NCBI RefSeq assembly: GCF_007752535.1
Contig: NZ_CP036426.1
Coordinates: 4,898,001-4,962,000, forward strand
DNA: 64,000 nt
Source of the DNA: Tautonia plasticadhaerens
GTDB lineage: Bacteria; Planctomycetota; Planctomycetia; Isosphaerales; Isosphaeraceae
Direction: 5' to 3'
In this document: positions 1 through 10,792 of the stretch, piece by piece
Layout of the letters: each line of letters opens with the position of its first letter
How positions within the stretch are numbered: position 1 is the first letter of the stretch
Notes under the pieces: generated by a model
The model's input: only the letters and a program-made list of their open reading frames with translations
Told to the model about the DNA's origin: nothing
Databases searched by the model: none
Program-made: the position numbers and the translations under genes

Positions 1-297
1 CACCTCGACCCCGCCGGGCCCGACAACGGCCCCCTGCGGGTGCTGCCCGGCTCGCACCGGCTCGACGGCCGGGACCCGGGCGAGGTCGCCCCCTGGAGGG
101 CCCGGGTCCGGCCGGTCGAGTGCGCGGTCGATCGCGGGGGGGCGGTCCTGATGCGGCCGATGCTGCTGCACGCCTCGAACTCGGCGAGGTCCCCCCGGCA
201 TCGCCGGGTCGTGCACCTGGAGTTCGCCTCGGCGCCGCTGCCGGGGGGCGTCGAATGGTATGATGAGGTCCGCCCCGGGCACGGCCCCGGCCTCTGA
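1..297 (+). CDS. Phytanoyl-CoA dioxygenase (PhyH) family protein, C-terminal part
   Basis: Only the last 98 codons are present; the reading frame is open from base 1. The fragment opens with HLDP and continues NGPLRVLPGSH, the usual iron-binding 'HxD...NGxLxxxPGSH' region of PhyH-type Fe(II)/2-oxoglutarate dioxygenases. Further on, LLHAS carries the distal iron-ligand histidine, and RRVVHLEFA resembles the 2-oxoglutarate-binding arginine region. These enzymes hydroxylate small organic substrates in the cytoplasm; the substrate here cannot be inferred. The stop codon lies 39 bases before dapF, so the two could be co-transcribed. Family assignment is good; the N-terminus is outside the window. 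Confidence 0.8.
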   Translation, partial: HLDPAGPDNGPLRVLPGSHRLDGRDPGEVAPWRARVRPVECAVDRGGAVLMRPMLLHASNSARSPRHRRVVHLEFASAPLPGGVEWYDEVRPGHGPGL

Positions 298-336
298 CGC
301 CGCCCAGCCGCCCGACCCCGAGAGGACGATGGCCCC

Positions 337-2080
<1,744 letters not shown>

Positions 2081-2149
2081 GGCTGCCCGAAAGACGGACG
2101 ACCGATCCCCGGGGACGACGACCGCCCCGGGGGGGAGGACCTACTCCCG

Positions 2150-3184
2150 ATGACCGGACAGACCACCTGCCCCCATTGCGGATCGATCCTGGACCCGACC
2201 CGGGATCGCGACCCCCGCGCCCCCGAAGGCCGGGAAGACCGCCTACCCGCCGGCCCGCCCGCCCCGGGGTCGTTTCCCCCCCCGGACGGCGGGGAGCCTG
2301 GGGGGGCGTCCGTCGGGGCGTCGGTGGCCCTCCTGGGCATCGACCTGGAACGCCCGACGACCTCGGCACGGCCGATCGAGGGCCGCCCGAGGGGCGGGGA
2401 CGTTGCCGCCGGCCGCCCCCTCCCGGACGACGAGGACGACGAGCCGGGGGAGCATGGCTCGGCCTGGCCGGTCGCGCTGCTGGCCGGCTACGCCAGCGCC
2501 ATGACCCTCGCCTGCGCCTGGCTCTGGTGGACCGGCCACCGGGGCGGTGACGAGTCCCCCAGGCCCCCGAGATCCGCCGCCCCGGCCGCCCCCGAGGCCC
2601 CCGTCGAGGGCCCCGGCCCCCTGGCCGGCGAGTCGGGCCTCGTCGAGCCCCCCGAGTCGGTCGCCGAGGGCTGCCGGGTCGGCCTGGGCGACACCCTCCG
2701 GCTCGACGCGCTGGAGCTGACCCCTCTGGGCGTCTCGGTCGGCCGGGTCGAGCTGCAGCGGACCCGGGTCGACGGCCGGGCCGAGCGTCGGCCCGGCGGC
2801 GACCGGGCGATGCACCTGCGGGTCCGGCTCCGGAACGCCTCCGACTCCCTGGTCTTCGCCCCGATCGACGCGTCCCTCGTCCGGGAGCCCGACCGCCGTC
2901 TGCCCGAGACCTTCGTCGAGGACGCTTCCGGGGGCCGGGTCTACGCCTACCGCCTCCCCGTCTCCAGCGAGTGGGGCATCCTCGGACAGGAGTTCCGGGA
3001 CCTCCGACCCGGGGAGGTGCTGGAGACGACCATCGTCAGCGACACCGACGCCCCGTCCCGGCTCGACGGCCCCCTCACCTGGCGCCTCCGGGTCCGCATC
3101 GACCCGGAGACGACCGCCGTGGTCGGCGTCTCGTTCGAGGCCCCCCGGGCCGAGCCGAAACGGGGGTCGGACCGGGACGAGTGA
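2150..3184 (+). CDS. Membrane-anchored hypothetical protein with N-terminal CPHC motif
   Basis: Not a recognised named family. The N-terminus carries TTCPHCGSILD (residues 5-15), half of a zinc-ribbon. A Pro/Gly/Asp-rich linker follows, then one hydrophobic segment (ALLAGYASAMTLACAWLW, about residues 106-123). The C-terminal half (about residues 165-340) resembles a DUF4352-like beta-sandwich, with phrases such as LRVRLRNASDSLVFAPID and ending in a beta-rich tail, and is probably outside the cytoplasm. A GGAGG ribosome-binding site lies about 11 bases before the ATG. The gene is closed by a very strong hairpin at 3242-3285. Confidence 0.75.
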   Translation: MTGQTTCPHCGSILDPTRDRDPRAPEGREDRLPAGPPAPGSFPPPDGGEPGGASVGASVALLGIDLERPTTSARPIEGRPRGGDVAAGRPLPDDEDDEPGEHGSAWPVALLAGYASAMTLACAWLWWTGHRGGDESPRPPRSAAPAAPEAPVEGPGPLAGESGLVEPPESVAEGCRVGLGDTLRLDALELTPLGVSVGRVELQRTRVDGRAERRPGGDRAMHLRVRLRNASDSLVFAPIDASLVREPDRRLPETFVEDASGGRVYAYRLPVSSEWGILGQEFRDLRPGEVLETTIVSDTDAPSRLDGPLTWRLRVRIDPETTAVVGVSFEAPRAEPKRGSDRDE

Positions 3185-3241
3185 TCCGCGACGGGCCGCT
3201 CGGGGGCCGGGGCAGCGCCGCTCGGGAGACGAAGGTCCGTC

Positions 3242-3285
3242 GGGCGGGGGCGATCCGGCCCAGCCGGGCCGGATCGCCCCCGCCC
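3242..3285 (+). terminator. Perfect 20-bp stem-loop after the hypothetical gene
   Basis: Left arm 3242-3261 and right arm 3266-3285 are perfect reverse complements with a 4-base loop (AGCC). It lies 57 bases after the stop codon of the preceding gene. There is no T-tract, which is common for terminator-like hairpins in very GC-rich genomes, so it could act as an intrinsic terminator or an mRNA 3' stabiliser. Confidence 0.7.
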
Positions 3286-3669
3286 TTCCCGCCCGGTCAA
3301 GGTCTCGGGTCGATTGCCTCGGGAATCGGGGCCGGGGCCCCGCGTTCCCGGATGGGTCCGGTCGGCGAAGGAACCCCGACTCGAGAACTCCCCGATCCTC
3401 CGTGCGAATCGAATCGCCCTGGCAAGGGCAATCGATCCCAGGGATGTCGCATGCGGGCCGCTCGATGTGTGGAGTGTCTCGATTGACGAGGCGAACGGGC
3501 TGATCGATTCTAGGGGCTTGCAGGCCCGGACGGCTGGATCCCTGGCCGCAATACCGCGAGGGGAGAGCGGGCCGGAGATTCGTGAACGGCATGTCGCCCA
3601 AACTGGTGGCGGCGGAAAGGGATTCGCGTCGTGTCGCCGATCCTTGTCACTCAACAAGGGGATCGCTCC
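3286..3669. other. Intergenic stretch before the cyclase-fold gene
   Basis: About 380 bases without a convincing gene. Its second half is less GC-rich than its surroundings (for example around 3460-3550 and 3620-3665), as expected for a promoter and leader of the downstream gene. I could not identify a confident -35/-10 pair. Confidence 0.4.
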
Positions 3670-4758
3670 ATGGGTCGCACATCAGGGTTCGCGGCGGTCC
3701 TTCTGGTGTTTTGCCTCTCACGACTGGCCCCTGCCGACGAACCGGCGTCGAATCCCCCGGCAGGTCCCCAGCAGGCCCAGCAGGCGGTCGATCGTGCCAT
3801 CGGATACCTGCAGTCTGAGAGTGCCGCCTGGTGGAACACGCGAGGATGCGCCGCCTGCCATCACCTGCCGATGCCGCTTTGGGCGCTGAGCGAAGCCGAA
3901 CGGCAGGGGTACGCGATCGACGAGCAGTTCGTGGCGGAGACCACCGAGTCCTTGCTGGGCAGCAGGGACGCGTTGATGGCCTCGAAACTCTTCCCCAATC
4001 CGGCTGACCCGCCCGACCCGCGCCCGCAGGGTCGAGGTCTGAACATGGGGCTCCCGTTCCTGGCCGTCGCGGCGCGTTCGATGCCCTCGACGGGCGAGGG
4101 GCAGGAGCAAAGCCTGAAGCTGATCGCGGAGGAGATCGTCAAGAAGCAGCAACCGGACGGCTCGTGGGAGTTCTTCGCCACCCTCAGGCGACCGCCGATC
4201 AACGAGAGCCAGGTCACCGACGCCGCCTGGATCATCATGGCCTTGCAGGGGGAGACGGGACCCGACGCGCCGAGATCTCATCGCGAGGCCCTGTCGAGGG
4301 CGATCGCCTGGTTCGACGCCGCAACGTCCTCCGACCTCCATCAGGAGAAGGTCCTGAGGCTACTCGTGGCGATTCGCTCCGGTAAGCCCCGCGACACGAT
4401 GCAAACCGCCACCGAAGAATTGCTCGCCCTGCAGCGCGACGACGGCGGCTGGAGCCAGACCGTCCCTGAATCGAAGAGCGACGCATTCGCGACCGGCCAG
4501 ACGTTGTATGTGTTGTCGCTCGCCGGATTCGGGGCCGAGCGACCCGAGATCAAACGAGCCATGGACTTCCTGGTCGCCACGCAATTGCCGGACGGAAGTT
4601 GGCCGATGATTTCTCGATCATCCCCCGATGGCTCGCCGGGGAGTTCGAAACTCCTGACGCCGATCACCTGCGCCGCCAGTTCCTGGGCCACGCTCGGCCT
4701 GGCAAGGCTCGCGCCGAAGAGGCCCCAGGATTGCAGCCTGCCCGCGACGTCACCTTGA
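3670..4758 (+). CDS. Secreted protein with c-type heme motif and terpene-cyclase/prenyltransferase-like alpha-toroid
   Basis: The chosen ATG gives a clean signal peptide (MGRTSGFAAVLLVFCLSRL, then APADEP); an upstream in-frame ATG at 3631 would bury it. Mature residues 60-64 read CAACH within RGCAACHHLPMPLW, matching the CxxCH heme c attachment signature. The rest contains repeats typical of the squalene-cyclase/prenyltransferase fold: QPDGSWEF, QRDDGGWSQ and LPDGSWPM, each about 100 residues apart. The catalytic DxDD motif of true squalene-hopene cyclases is not seen, so hopanoid synthesis is unlikely. Function is unknown; a periplasmic redox or binding role is an inference. A transposase remnant follows immediately. 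Confidence 0.8.
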   Translation: MGRTSGFAAVLLVFCLSRLAPADEPASNPPAGPQQAQQAVDRAIGYLQSESAAWWNTRGCAACHHLPMPLWALSEAERQGYAIDEQFVAETTESLLGSRDALMASKLFPNPADPPDPRPQGRGLNMGLPFLAVAARSMPSTGEGQEQSLKLIAEEIVKKQQPDGSWEFFATLRRPPINESQVTDAAWIIMALQGETGPDAPRSHREALSRAIAWFDAATSSDLHQEKVLRLLVAIRSGKPRDTMQTATEELLALQRDDGGWSQTVPESKSDAFATGQTLYVLSLAGFGAERPEIKRAMDFLVATQLPDGSWPMISRSSPDGSPGSSKLLTPITCAASSWATLGLARLAPKRPQDCSLPATSP

Positions 4759-4833
4759 GAACCAGTTTGAGCCGTCGGGGAAGTCGAATACATTACCCCG
4801 ACACGGACGCCCGCACGCCCGACGCCCGCTCAT

Positions 4834-5655
4834 TGAAGTACAACGCCGAGATCGAGCACTCGATGCGGATGCTTCACGCCTCGCTCTCGGAGGAGGACCG
4901 CAGGCGGGATGCGGCCATCGAGGCCGCCAAGCTCGGCCATGGGGGCACCGAGTCCATCTCCACCCTGCTGGGCTGCGACCCCAAGACCTTCCGCCAGGGC
5001 CAGCACGACCCGGATCACCTCATCGATGGACTCGACGGGCGGGTCCGTGAAATCGGGGCGGCCCGAAGCGGTGCATAGGCACCATCCCTCACCTGGGGGA
5101 GAACTCCCTGCAGGTGCCGCGGGACCGCACGGCGGGCGACCCGATGCGGCACGAGGTCCGGTGGACCGACTTGAACGTAAGAGCAGATCGCCGGTCATCT
5201 ATCCGAGGCGGGCACGCCGGTCAGCATGCCCGTGGTCGAGCAACTGCTCCGCAAGCACGGCCATGTCAGGTGCAAGGCTCAGAAGTCGAAGGCGATGGGC
5301 GGCCATGCCGACCGGGACGAGCAGTTCGAGGACATCGCCCGGCTCGAGCGGGAGTCCCTCGGGTCGGCCAACCCGATGGTGAGCATGGAGACCAGGAAGG
5401 GGGAGTTGATCGGCAACGTCTACCGGGCCGGTCGCCTCGCGACCCGGGGGGGCATCGAGACGTTCGACCACGACTTCCCCAGCCTCGTCGAGGGCGTGGT
5501 CATTCCCACGGACGGGACGACGTGAGGCGGGACGACCGCCACGTGAACCCTGGGATCGGCCACGACACCGGCGAGTTCGCCTGCGACGGCATCGAGCGTT
5601 GGTGGGAAGGTCGGGGCCGTGCGCTCTATCCTGGGGCGACCTCGATCCTGCTACG
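4834..5655 (+). pseudogene. Decayed ISAzo13-family transposase remnant
   Basis: Three consecutive pieces in different frames recall ISAzo13-type (Rhodopirellula) transposases. The first is LSEEDRRRDAAIEAAKLGHGG with LLGCDPKTFRQG (about 4870-5000). The second is AGDPMRHEVRWT (about 5128-5165). The third is PVSMPVVEQLLRKHGH, then HADRDEQFEDIARLE and NPMVSMETRKGELIG (about 5218-5420). A last piece, NPGIGHDTGEFACDGIERWW (about 5544-5604), is again in the second frame. At least three frame changes are needed. Similarity stops near 5655, before the end of the expected catalytic domain, and no terminal inverted repeats were recognised. Family attribution is from memory of motif phrases. Confidence 0.7.
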
Positions 5656-5900
5656 ATGTGACGTCTTCGACGAGATCCTGCCGAGGTGGAACTCCAGGGT
5701 GGTCCCGAACCGGTCGTGATCTCGGGAAGGTATGAATTTGACGTTCCCAAGCCGGTCGGGTGGGCCGTCGATGCCCGGGGCCCGACCGGGGACGATCCCC
5801 CGAGCGACCCGGGGGCGGCCCGGCGGGGGCGACCGCCCCCGGCCGAGTCTCGCACCATCCCGACGGGCCCGTCGCCGTGCCAGTGACCGAGCGATCGCCG

Positions 5901-7391
5901 ATGAAGGTCCTGATCCTGTCCGCGGAGGTCGAGCCGTTCGCAAAGACCGGCGGCCTTGCCGACGTCGCCGCCGCGTTGCCGAGGGCGCTACGCGACCTGG
6001 GCCACCAGGCGGCCGTGATCATGCCCGCCTATCGCAGGGCGCTCGAGGCCGGGCCGCCGATCCGGGACCTCGGGGTGGTCGTCCGGGCCCCGGGAGGCCC
6101 TCGGGGGGGCGAGGGGAGGATCCTGGCCTCCACCCTCCCCCACTGCGACGTGCCGGTCTACCTGATCGACCGCCCCCCGTACTTCGACCGTCGGGGGCTG
6201 TACGGCGAGGACGGCCTGGACTACCCCGACAACTGCGAGCGGTTCGTCTTCTTCCAGCGGGCCGCCCTGGAAGCCGCCCGGATCCTGGACCTGCGGCCCG
6301 ACGTCGTCCACTGCAACGACTGGCAGACCGGGCTGGTGCCGGTGTACCTCGACGAGTCCTACCGCCGCCTCCCCGGCTCGACGTTCCGGGCGGTCGGCAC
6401 CCTGATGACGATTCACAACCTCGCCTATCAGGGCTCATTCTGGCACCTGGACCTGCCGCTGACGGGCCTCGACTGGTCGCTGTTCACCCTGGACAAGCTG
6501 GAGGCCTACGGCCGGCTGAACTTCCTGAAGGCCGGGCTCGTGTACGCCGACCTGATCAGTACCGTGAGCCCCACCTACGCCCGGGAGATCCAGACGCCCG
6601 AGGGAGGCCGGGGGCTCGACGGCCTGCTCCGGGGCCGGCGGGACGCGCTGCGGGGGATCGTCAACGGCATCGACCTGACCGCCTGGAACCCGGCCATCGA
6701 CCCCCACCTGGCCGCCCGGTACACCCCGCGGACCTGGCCCGCCGGCAAGGCGGCAAACAAGGCCGAACTCCAGCGTCTGGCCGGGCTCCCCGAGCGTCCC
6801 GAGGTCGCCCTGCTGGCGGCGATCGGCCGGCTCGACCCCCAGAAGGGATGGGACCTGATCATCGAGGCCGCCCCGGGCCTGCTGGGGCGGGACGTCCAGC
6901 TCGTCGTCCTCGGCACCGGGGAGCCCCGGATCGAGCGGGCGTTGCAGGCGCTCTCGGCCCGGCACCCCGACCGGCTCCGCGCCTTCCTCGAATTCAGCGG
7001 CCCGATGGCCCACCGGATCGAGGCCGGGGCGGATCTGTTCCTGATGCCGAGCCTCTACGAGCCCTGCGGGCTGAACCAGCTCTACAGCCTCGCCTACGGC
7101 ACCGTGCCGATCGTCCGGGCCACCGGCGGCCTGGTCGACACGGTGGTCGACGCCACCCCGGAGGCGCTGCTCGACGGCTCGGCCACCGGAATCTCCTTCC
7201 TGCCGGCGACGGCCGATGCGCTGCTCGGGGCCGTCGACCGCGCCCTCGCCCTGAAGGCCGACCCGGCCACCTGGTCCCGCCTGGTCGGGGCCGGGATGAG
7301 GGCCGACTGGACCTGGCACCGCAGCGCCGAGGCGTACGTCGCCCTCTATGACGAGGCCCGCCGCCGCCGCTCCGGCCCCCCCCCCGGCTGA
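5901..7391 (+). CDS. glgA: Glycogen synthase GlgA (ADP-glucose type)
   Basis: Transfers glucose from ADP-glucose to the non-reducing end of an alpha-1,4-glucan; cytoplasmic GT5 enzyme of GT-B fold. The start is set at the ATG giving MKVLILSAEVEPFAKTGGL, the family N-terminus; KTGGLADV (15-22) binds ADP-glucose. HCNDWQTGLVP, the GRLDPQKGWDLI loop of the C-terminal Rossmann domain, and the YEPCGLNQLYSLAYG signature follow. The 496-residue length is typical. It is followed by a PEP-CTERM gene and a GH57 glucanotransferase on the same strand, forming a loose glycogen-metabolism neighbourhood. Confidence 0.95.
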   Translation: MKVLILSAEVEPFAKTGGLADVAAALPRALRDLGHQAAVIMPAYRRALEAGPPIRDLGVVVRAPGGPRGGEGRILASTLPHCDVPVYLIDRPPYFDRRGLYGEDGLDYPDNCERFVFFQRAALEAARILDLRPDVVHCNDWQTGLVPVYLDESYRRLPGSTFRAVGTLMTIHNLAYQGSFWHLDLPLTGLDWSLFTLDKLEAYGRLNFLKAGLVYADLISTVSPTYAREIQTPEGGRGLDGLLRGRRDALRGIVNGIDLTAWNPAIDPHLAARYTPRTWPAGKAANKAELQRLAGLPERPEVALLAAIGRLDPQKGWDLIIEAAPGLLGRDVQLVVLGTGEPRIERALQALSARHPDRLRAFLEFSGPMAHRIEAGADLFLMPSLYEPCGLNQLYSLAYGTVPIVRATGGLVDTVVDATPEALLDGSATGISFLPATADALLGAVDRALALKADPATWSRLVGAGMRADWTWHRSAEAYVALYDEARRRRSGPPPG

Positions 7392-7572
7392 CGCCCTCCC
7401 GAGTCCCAGGTATTCTTTTTGCAACGGCCGCCGGTTTGTGTCACCGTATTTGCAGTGTCTCGTAATCGGAAGTGACGCGGTGTGACCCCGCTCAATTCCC
7501 GGGCCGCGTCTTCCCCGACGGCCACGGCCGTTCCTCACCATCTGTCGAGACCCCCCGCCAGGGACGTGTTCG

Positions 7573-8352
7573 ATGAAGGTACGTAGAATCATCCCCCGCC
7601 CCGCGTTCGTCCTGGCCCTGACCCTCGGGGCCTCGGCGTCGATCGTCGGGCCGTCGTCGGCCGACACCGTGCGAGGCGGCCTGGTGCGCGAGGACGGCAT
7701 GAACGCCGTGCGCTACGCCGGCGACACCTGGACGATCCATGACCTGATCGGCCGCCGGGAGCTCGCCCCCGCCCGGTTCGACGAGCACCACGAGCGGCTC
7801 GGCTACGGCCTCCGCATGGGGCTCGACGGGTTGCAGGCCCGTCGGTCCCTCAACCCGACCCGGTTCGACTTCTACCACCCGTTCCTCGGCTACCTCGTCG
7901 CCGACCCCGACCCGGATCTGGACCTGGTCCTGGACCCGACGGGGTCGGGGATCGACACCCTGGGCGGGCCGGATCTGCCGCCGGACGCGGTCCTCGGCGG
8001 CGGCCCGTCGGCCCCGCAGGTCCCCCAGCCGCCGTCCCCGCTGGGTCCCCCGGATGCCGTCATCCCCGGGGAGCCCGGGCCCGGCGGGCCGGGCCTCCCC
8101 CCCGTCTCCGCCGAGGGGCCGACGCTGCCCCCCCCGCCGTCCTCCCCCCAGCAGCCGTCGGCCCCCAACTCGGCCCCCCCGCCTGGGGGGGATACGGGCG
8201 GCCCGACGGCCCCGCCGCCCCCCATCTCGACGGCCGCGGTCCCCGAGCCCTCGGGCCTGCTGCTGTCGGCCTTCGGCCTGATCGGCCTGGTCGGGGCGAT
8301 GACCTGGAGGCACCTCCGAGGCCCCCGACCGTGCGGATTGGCGAGGGCCTGA
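7573..8352 (+). CDS. PEP-CTERM sorting-domain protein, proline-rich
   Basis: Secreted or surface protein of 259 residues. Residues 1-33 form a signal peptide (RRIIPRPAFVLALTLGASAS). The middle is a small conserved-looking region (about 34-120) followed by a Pro/Gly/Ser-rich low-complexity linker (about 130-225). The C-terminus has AVPEPSGLLLSAFGLIGLVG followed by basic residues, which is the PEP-CTERM motif, hydrophobic helix and positive tail recognised by exosortases. The chain continues about 10 residues past the basic cluster. No exosortase gene is present in the window. Function unknown. Confidence 0.8.
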   Translation: MKVRRIIPRPAFVLALTLGASASIVGPSSADTVRGGLVREDGMNAVRYAGDTWTIHDLIGRRELAPARFDEHHERLGYGLRMGLDGLQARRSLNPTRFDFYHPFLGYLVADPDPDLDLVLDPTGSGIDTLGGPDLPPDAVLGGGPSAPQVPQPPSPLGPPDAVIPGEPGPGGPGLPPVSAEGPTLPPPPSSPQQPSAPNSAPPPGGDTGGPTAPPPPISTAAVPEPSGLLLSAFGLIGLVGAMTWRHLRGPRPCGLARA

Positions 8353-8353
8353 C

Positions 8354-8385
8354 GGCGATCCCGAGCCGGGCTCCCCGGGATCGCC
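8354..8385 (+). terminator. Hairpin after the PEP-CTERM gene
   Basis: A 10-bp perfect stem (8354-8363 with 8376-8385) with a 12-base loop begins one base after the stop codon at 8350-8352. No T-tract follows. Confidence 0.45.
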
Positions 8386-8556
8386 CGGGGAATCGGGCCG
8401 GTCGCCATTGGAGAATCGACCCGTCCGACCGATAATGGCGGGGGCCGGCCGGTCCCGCGACCGGCCGGATCGCCTCGGCTAGCGCGCCGAGCCGGATCGA
8501 CCCTCCCCGGCCCGCCGAGACGTCGGGCCTTCCCCTCGCCCGGGACCAGCCGCACC

Positions 8557-10791
8557 ATGTCGCGCGTCCGCCTGATCCTCGCGTTGCACGACCATCAGCC
8601 GGTCGGCAACTTCGACTCCGTGTTCCAGGACGCCTACCGCGACAGCTACCTCCCGTTCCTGGAGCTGATGGAGCAGTATCCCGAGCTGCCCTTCAGCCTG
8701 CACACCTCCGGCCCCCTGATGGAATGGCTGGTGGCCAACCGGCCGGAGTACGTGGAGCGGCTCCGGGCGATGGTCTCCGCCGGGAGGGTGGAGATCCTCG
8801 GCGGCGGCTTCTACGAGCCGATCCTGACGATGATCCCCCACCGCGACCGGGTTGGTCAAATTCAGACCTATTCGGAGTACCTGGGGCGGGTGCTCGGCCA
8901 GCCGATCCGGGGGGCCTGGGTCGCCGAGCGGGTCTGGGAGCAGCACCTGGCCTCCGCCCTGGTCGAGGCCGGGATCGAGTTCACGGTGCTCGACGACTTC
9001 CACTTCCAGCGGGCCGGGGCCGCCTCCGACGACCTCTTCGGCTACTACCTGACCGAGGACGAGGGGAACCTGCTGAAGGTCTTCCCCAACAGCGAGCGGA
9101 TGCGCTACCTCGTCCCCTGGCAGGAGCCGCACGACGCCTACGAGTACCTCCGCCAGCTGGCCCAGGCCCGGCCCGGGGCCGTGGTCGTCTGCGCCGACGA
9201 CGGCGAGAAGTTCGGCGGCTGGCCCGAGACCCACGAGCACATCTTCGCCAAGGGCTGGCTCCGTCGCTTCTGCGACATGCTCATGGCCAACCGGGACTGG
9301 CTGGAGCCGACCTCCTTCGCCGCCGTCGTCGACTCGACCGTCCCGCTGGGCAAGGTCTACCTGCCCGACTGCTCCTACCGGGAGATGACCGAGTGGGTCC
9401 TGCCCGCCGGCCAGCTCTCGGCCTACGAGGAGGCCGTCAAGCGGTCCGAGGGGGAGGCGGCCGTCAACCACGTCCGCCCGTTCCTCCGGGCGGGGGGCTT
9501 CTGGAGGAACTTCAAGAACAAGTACGCCGAGACGGACGAGATGTACGCCCGGATGCTGGAGATCTCCCGGCGACTCGACCGCCTGGAGGAAGGGGGCGAG
9601 GCCGACGCCGAGGCCCTCGACGACGCCCGACGGGAACTCTACCGGGGCCAGTGCAACTGCCCCTACTGGCATGGCGCCTTCGGCGGCCTCTATCTCCCCC
9701 ACCTCCGGAACGCCATCTACAAGCACCTGATCGCCAGCCATGACGACCTGGACCGGGCCGAGGGGAAGCTCGGCCCCCGGGTCTCGCTGGAGGTGGCCGA
9801 CTTCAACCTCGACGCCCGGCTGGAGGCGAAGCTGGAGAACGACCGCCTCGTCGCCTTCGTCCGCCCGGCCTCCGGGGGGCACGTCTACGAGCTGGACGTC
9901 CGACGGGCCGGGGTCAACGTGCTGGCGACCCTGGACCGTCGCCCCGAGTCGTACCACGGCGCCATCGCCTCGGCCGCCCTCGCCGGGCCGTCCGTCGAGG
10001 TCCAGGAAGGACCCTCGAACCTGCACGACCGGGTGATCCTCAAGCAGGAGGGGATGGACAAGCTCCTGGTCTACGACCGCTCCCCCCGCAAGGCCCTGGT
10101 CGACCACTTCTTCCCGATGGACGTGTCGTTGGAGGACCTCCGCGCCTGCCGGGTGATCGAGCGGGGGGATTTCGCCTCGGGCACCTACCTGTCGAAGGCC
10201 CACCGCGAGGACGGCCGGGTCGCCCTGATGATGGAGCGGCAGGGCCAGGCCGACGGCCACCTGATCCGGATCCACAAGACGATCGCCATGGAGACGGGCC
10301 GCCCGGGGCTGGAAGTCGTCTACATCCTGGAGGACCTGCCCGTCGGCCGGCCGGTGCACTTCGGGGTGGAGCTGAACCTGGCCTCGATGGCCGGGCACGC
10401 CGAGGACCGCTTCCTCTCCGACCCGCACGGCCACCGCCTCGGCCTGCTCGACGCCCCGCTGGACCTGCCCCACTCCGAGGGGCTGGACCTGACCGACGAA
10501 TGGCTGAACCTGGGCGTCTCGCTCCGCTGGTCGGTCCCCTGCTCCCTCTGGACCTTCCCGGTCGAGACGGCGAGCCAGTCCGAGGGAGGGTTCGAGGGGA
10601 TCTACCAGAGCACGGCGGTGATCCCCCACTGGCGGATCACCGCCGACGAGCACCGCCGCTGGACCGTCCGGATCTCCTGGGCGCTGGACCTGGCCCGGCC
10701 CGAGCCGCAGGCCGAGTCCGGGCCCGACGGCCCCGCTCGCCAGTCCCAGCGTCCTGCCCCCCGAGTCGCCGACGCCCCGACGGTCCGCTGA
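8557..10791 (+). CDS. GH57 4-alpha-glucanotransferase (amylomaltase-like), DUF1925/DUF1926 type
   Basis: Moves alpha-1,4-glucan segments between maltodextrin chains; cytoplasmic, consistent with glycogen or storage-glucan remodelling next to glgA. The N-terminal (beta/alpha)7 barrel begins LILALHDHQPVGNFD, GH57 region I with catalytic-site histidines. Region 3 WVAERVWE places the nucleophile at Glu124, and region 4 CADDGEKFGGW places the acid/base at Asp214, almost the same numbers as in the Thermococcus litoralis enzyme. The C-terminal beta-rich half (about 390-700) corresponds to DUF1925/1926. Length 744 is somewhat longer than the about 650-residue archaeal homologue, with an extended tail. 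Only one base separates it from the next gene. Confidence 0.9.
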   Translation: MSRVRLILALHDHQPVGNFDSVFQDAYRDSYLPFLELMEQYPELPFSLHTSGPLMEWLVANRPEYVERLRAMVSAGRVEILGGGFYEPILTMIPHRDRVGQIQTYSEYLGRVLGQPIRGAWVAERVWEQHLASALVEAGIEFTVLDDFHFQRAGAASDDLFGYYLTEDEGNLLKVFPNSERMRYLVPWQEPHDAYEYLRQLAQARPGAVVVCADDGEKFGGWPETHEHIFAKGWLRRFCDMLMANRDWLEPTSFAAVVDSTVPLGKVYLPDCSYREMTEWVLPAGQLSAYEEAVKRSEGEAAVNHVRPFLRAGGFWRNFKNKYAETDEMYARMLEISRRLDRLEEGGEADAEALDDARRELYRGQCNCPYWHGAFGGLYLPHLRNAIYKHLIASHDDLDRAEGKLGPRVSLEVADFNLDARLEAKLENDRLVAFVRPASGGHVYELDVRRAGVNVLATLDRRPESYHGAIASAALAGPSVEVQEGPSNLHDRVILKQEGMDKLLVYDRSPRKALVDHFFPMDVSLEDLRACRVIERGDFASGTYLSKAHREDGRVALMMERQGQADGHLIRIHKTIAMETGRPGLEVVYILEDLPVGRPVHFGVELNLASMAGHAEDRFLSDPHGHRLGLLDAPLDLPHSEGLDLTDEWLNLGVSLRWSVPCSLWTFPVETASQSEGGFEGIYQSTAVIPHWRITADEHRRWTVRISWALDLARPEPQAESGPDGPARQSQRPAPRVADAPTVR

Positions 10792-10792
10792 C

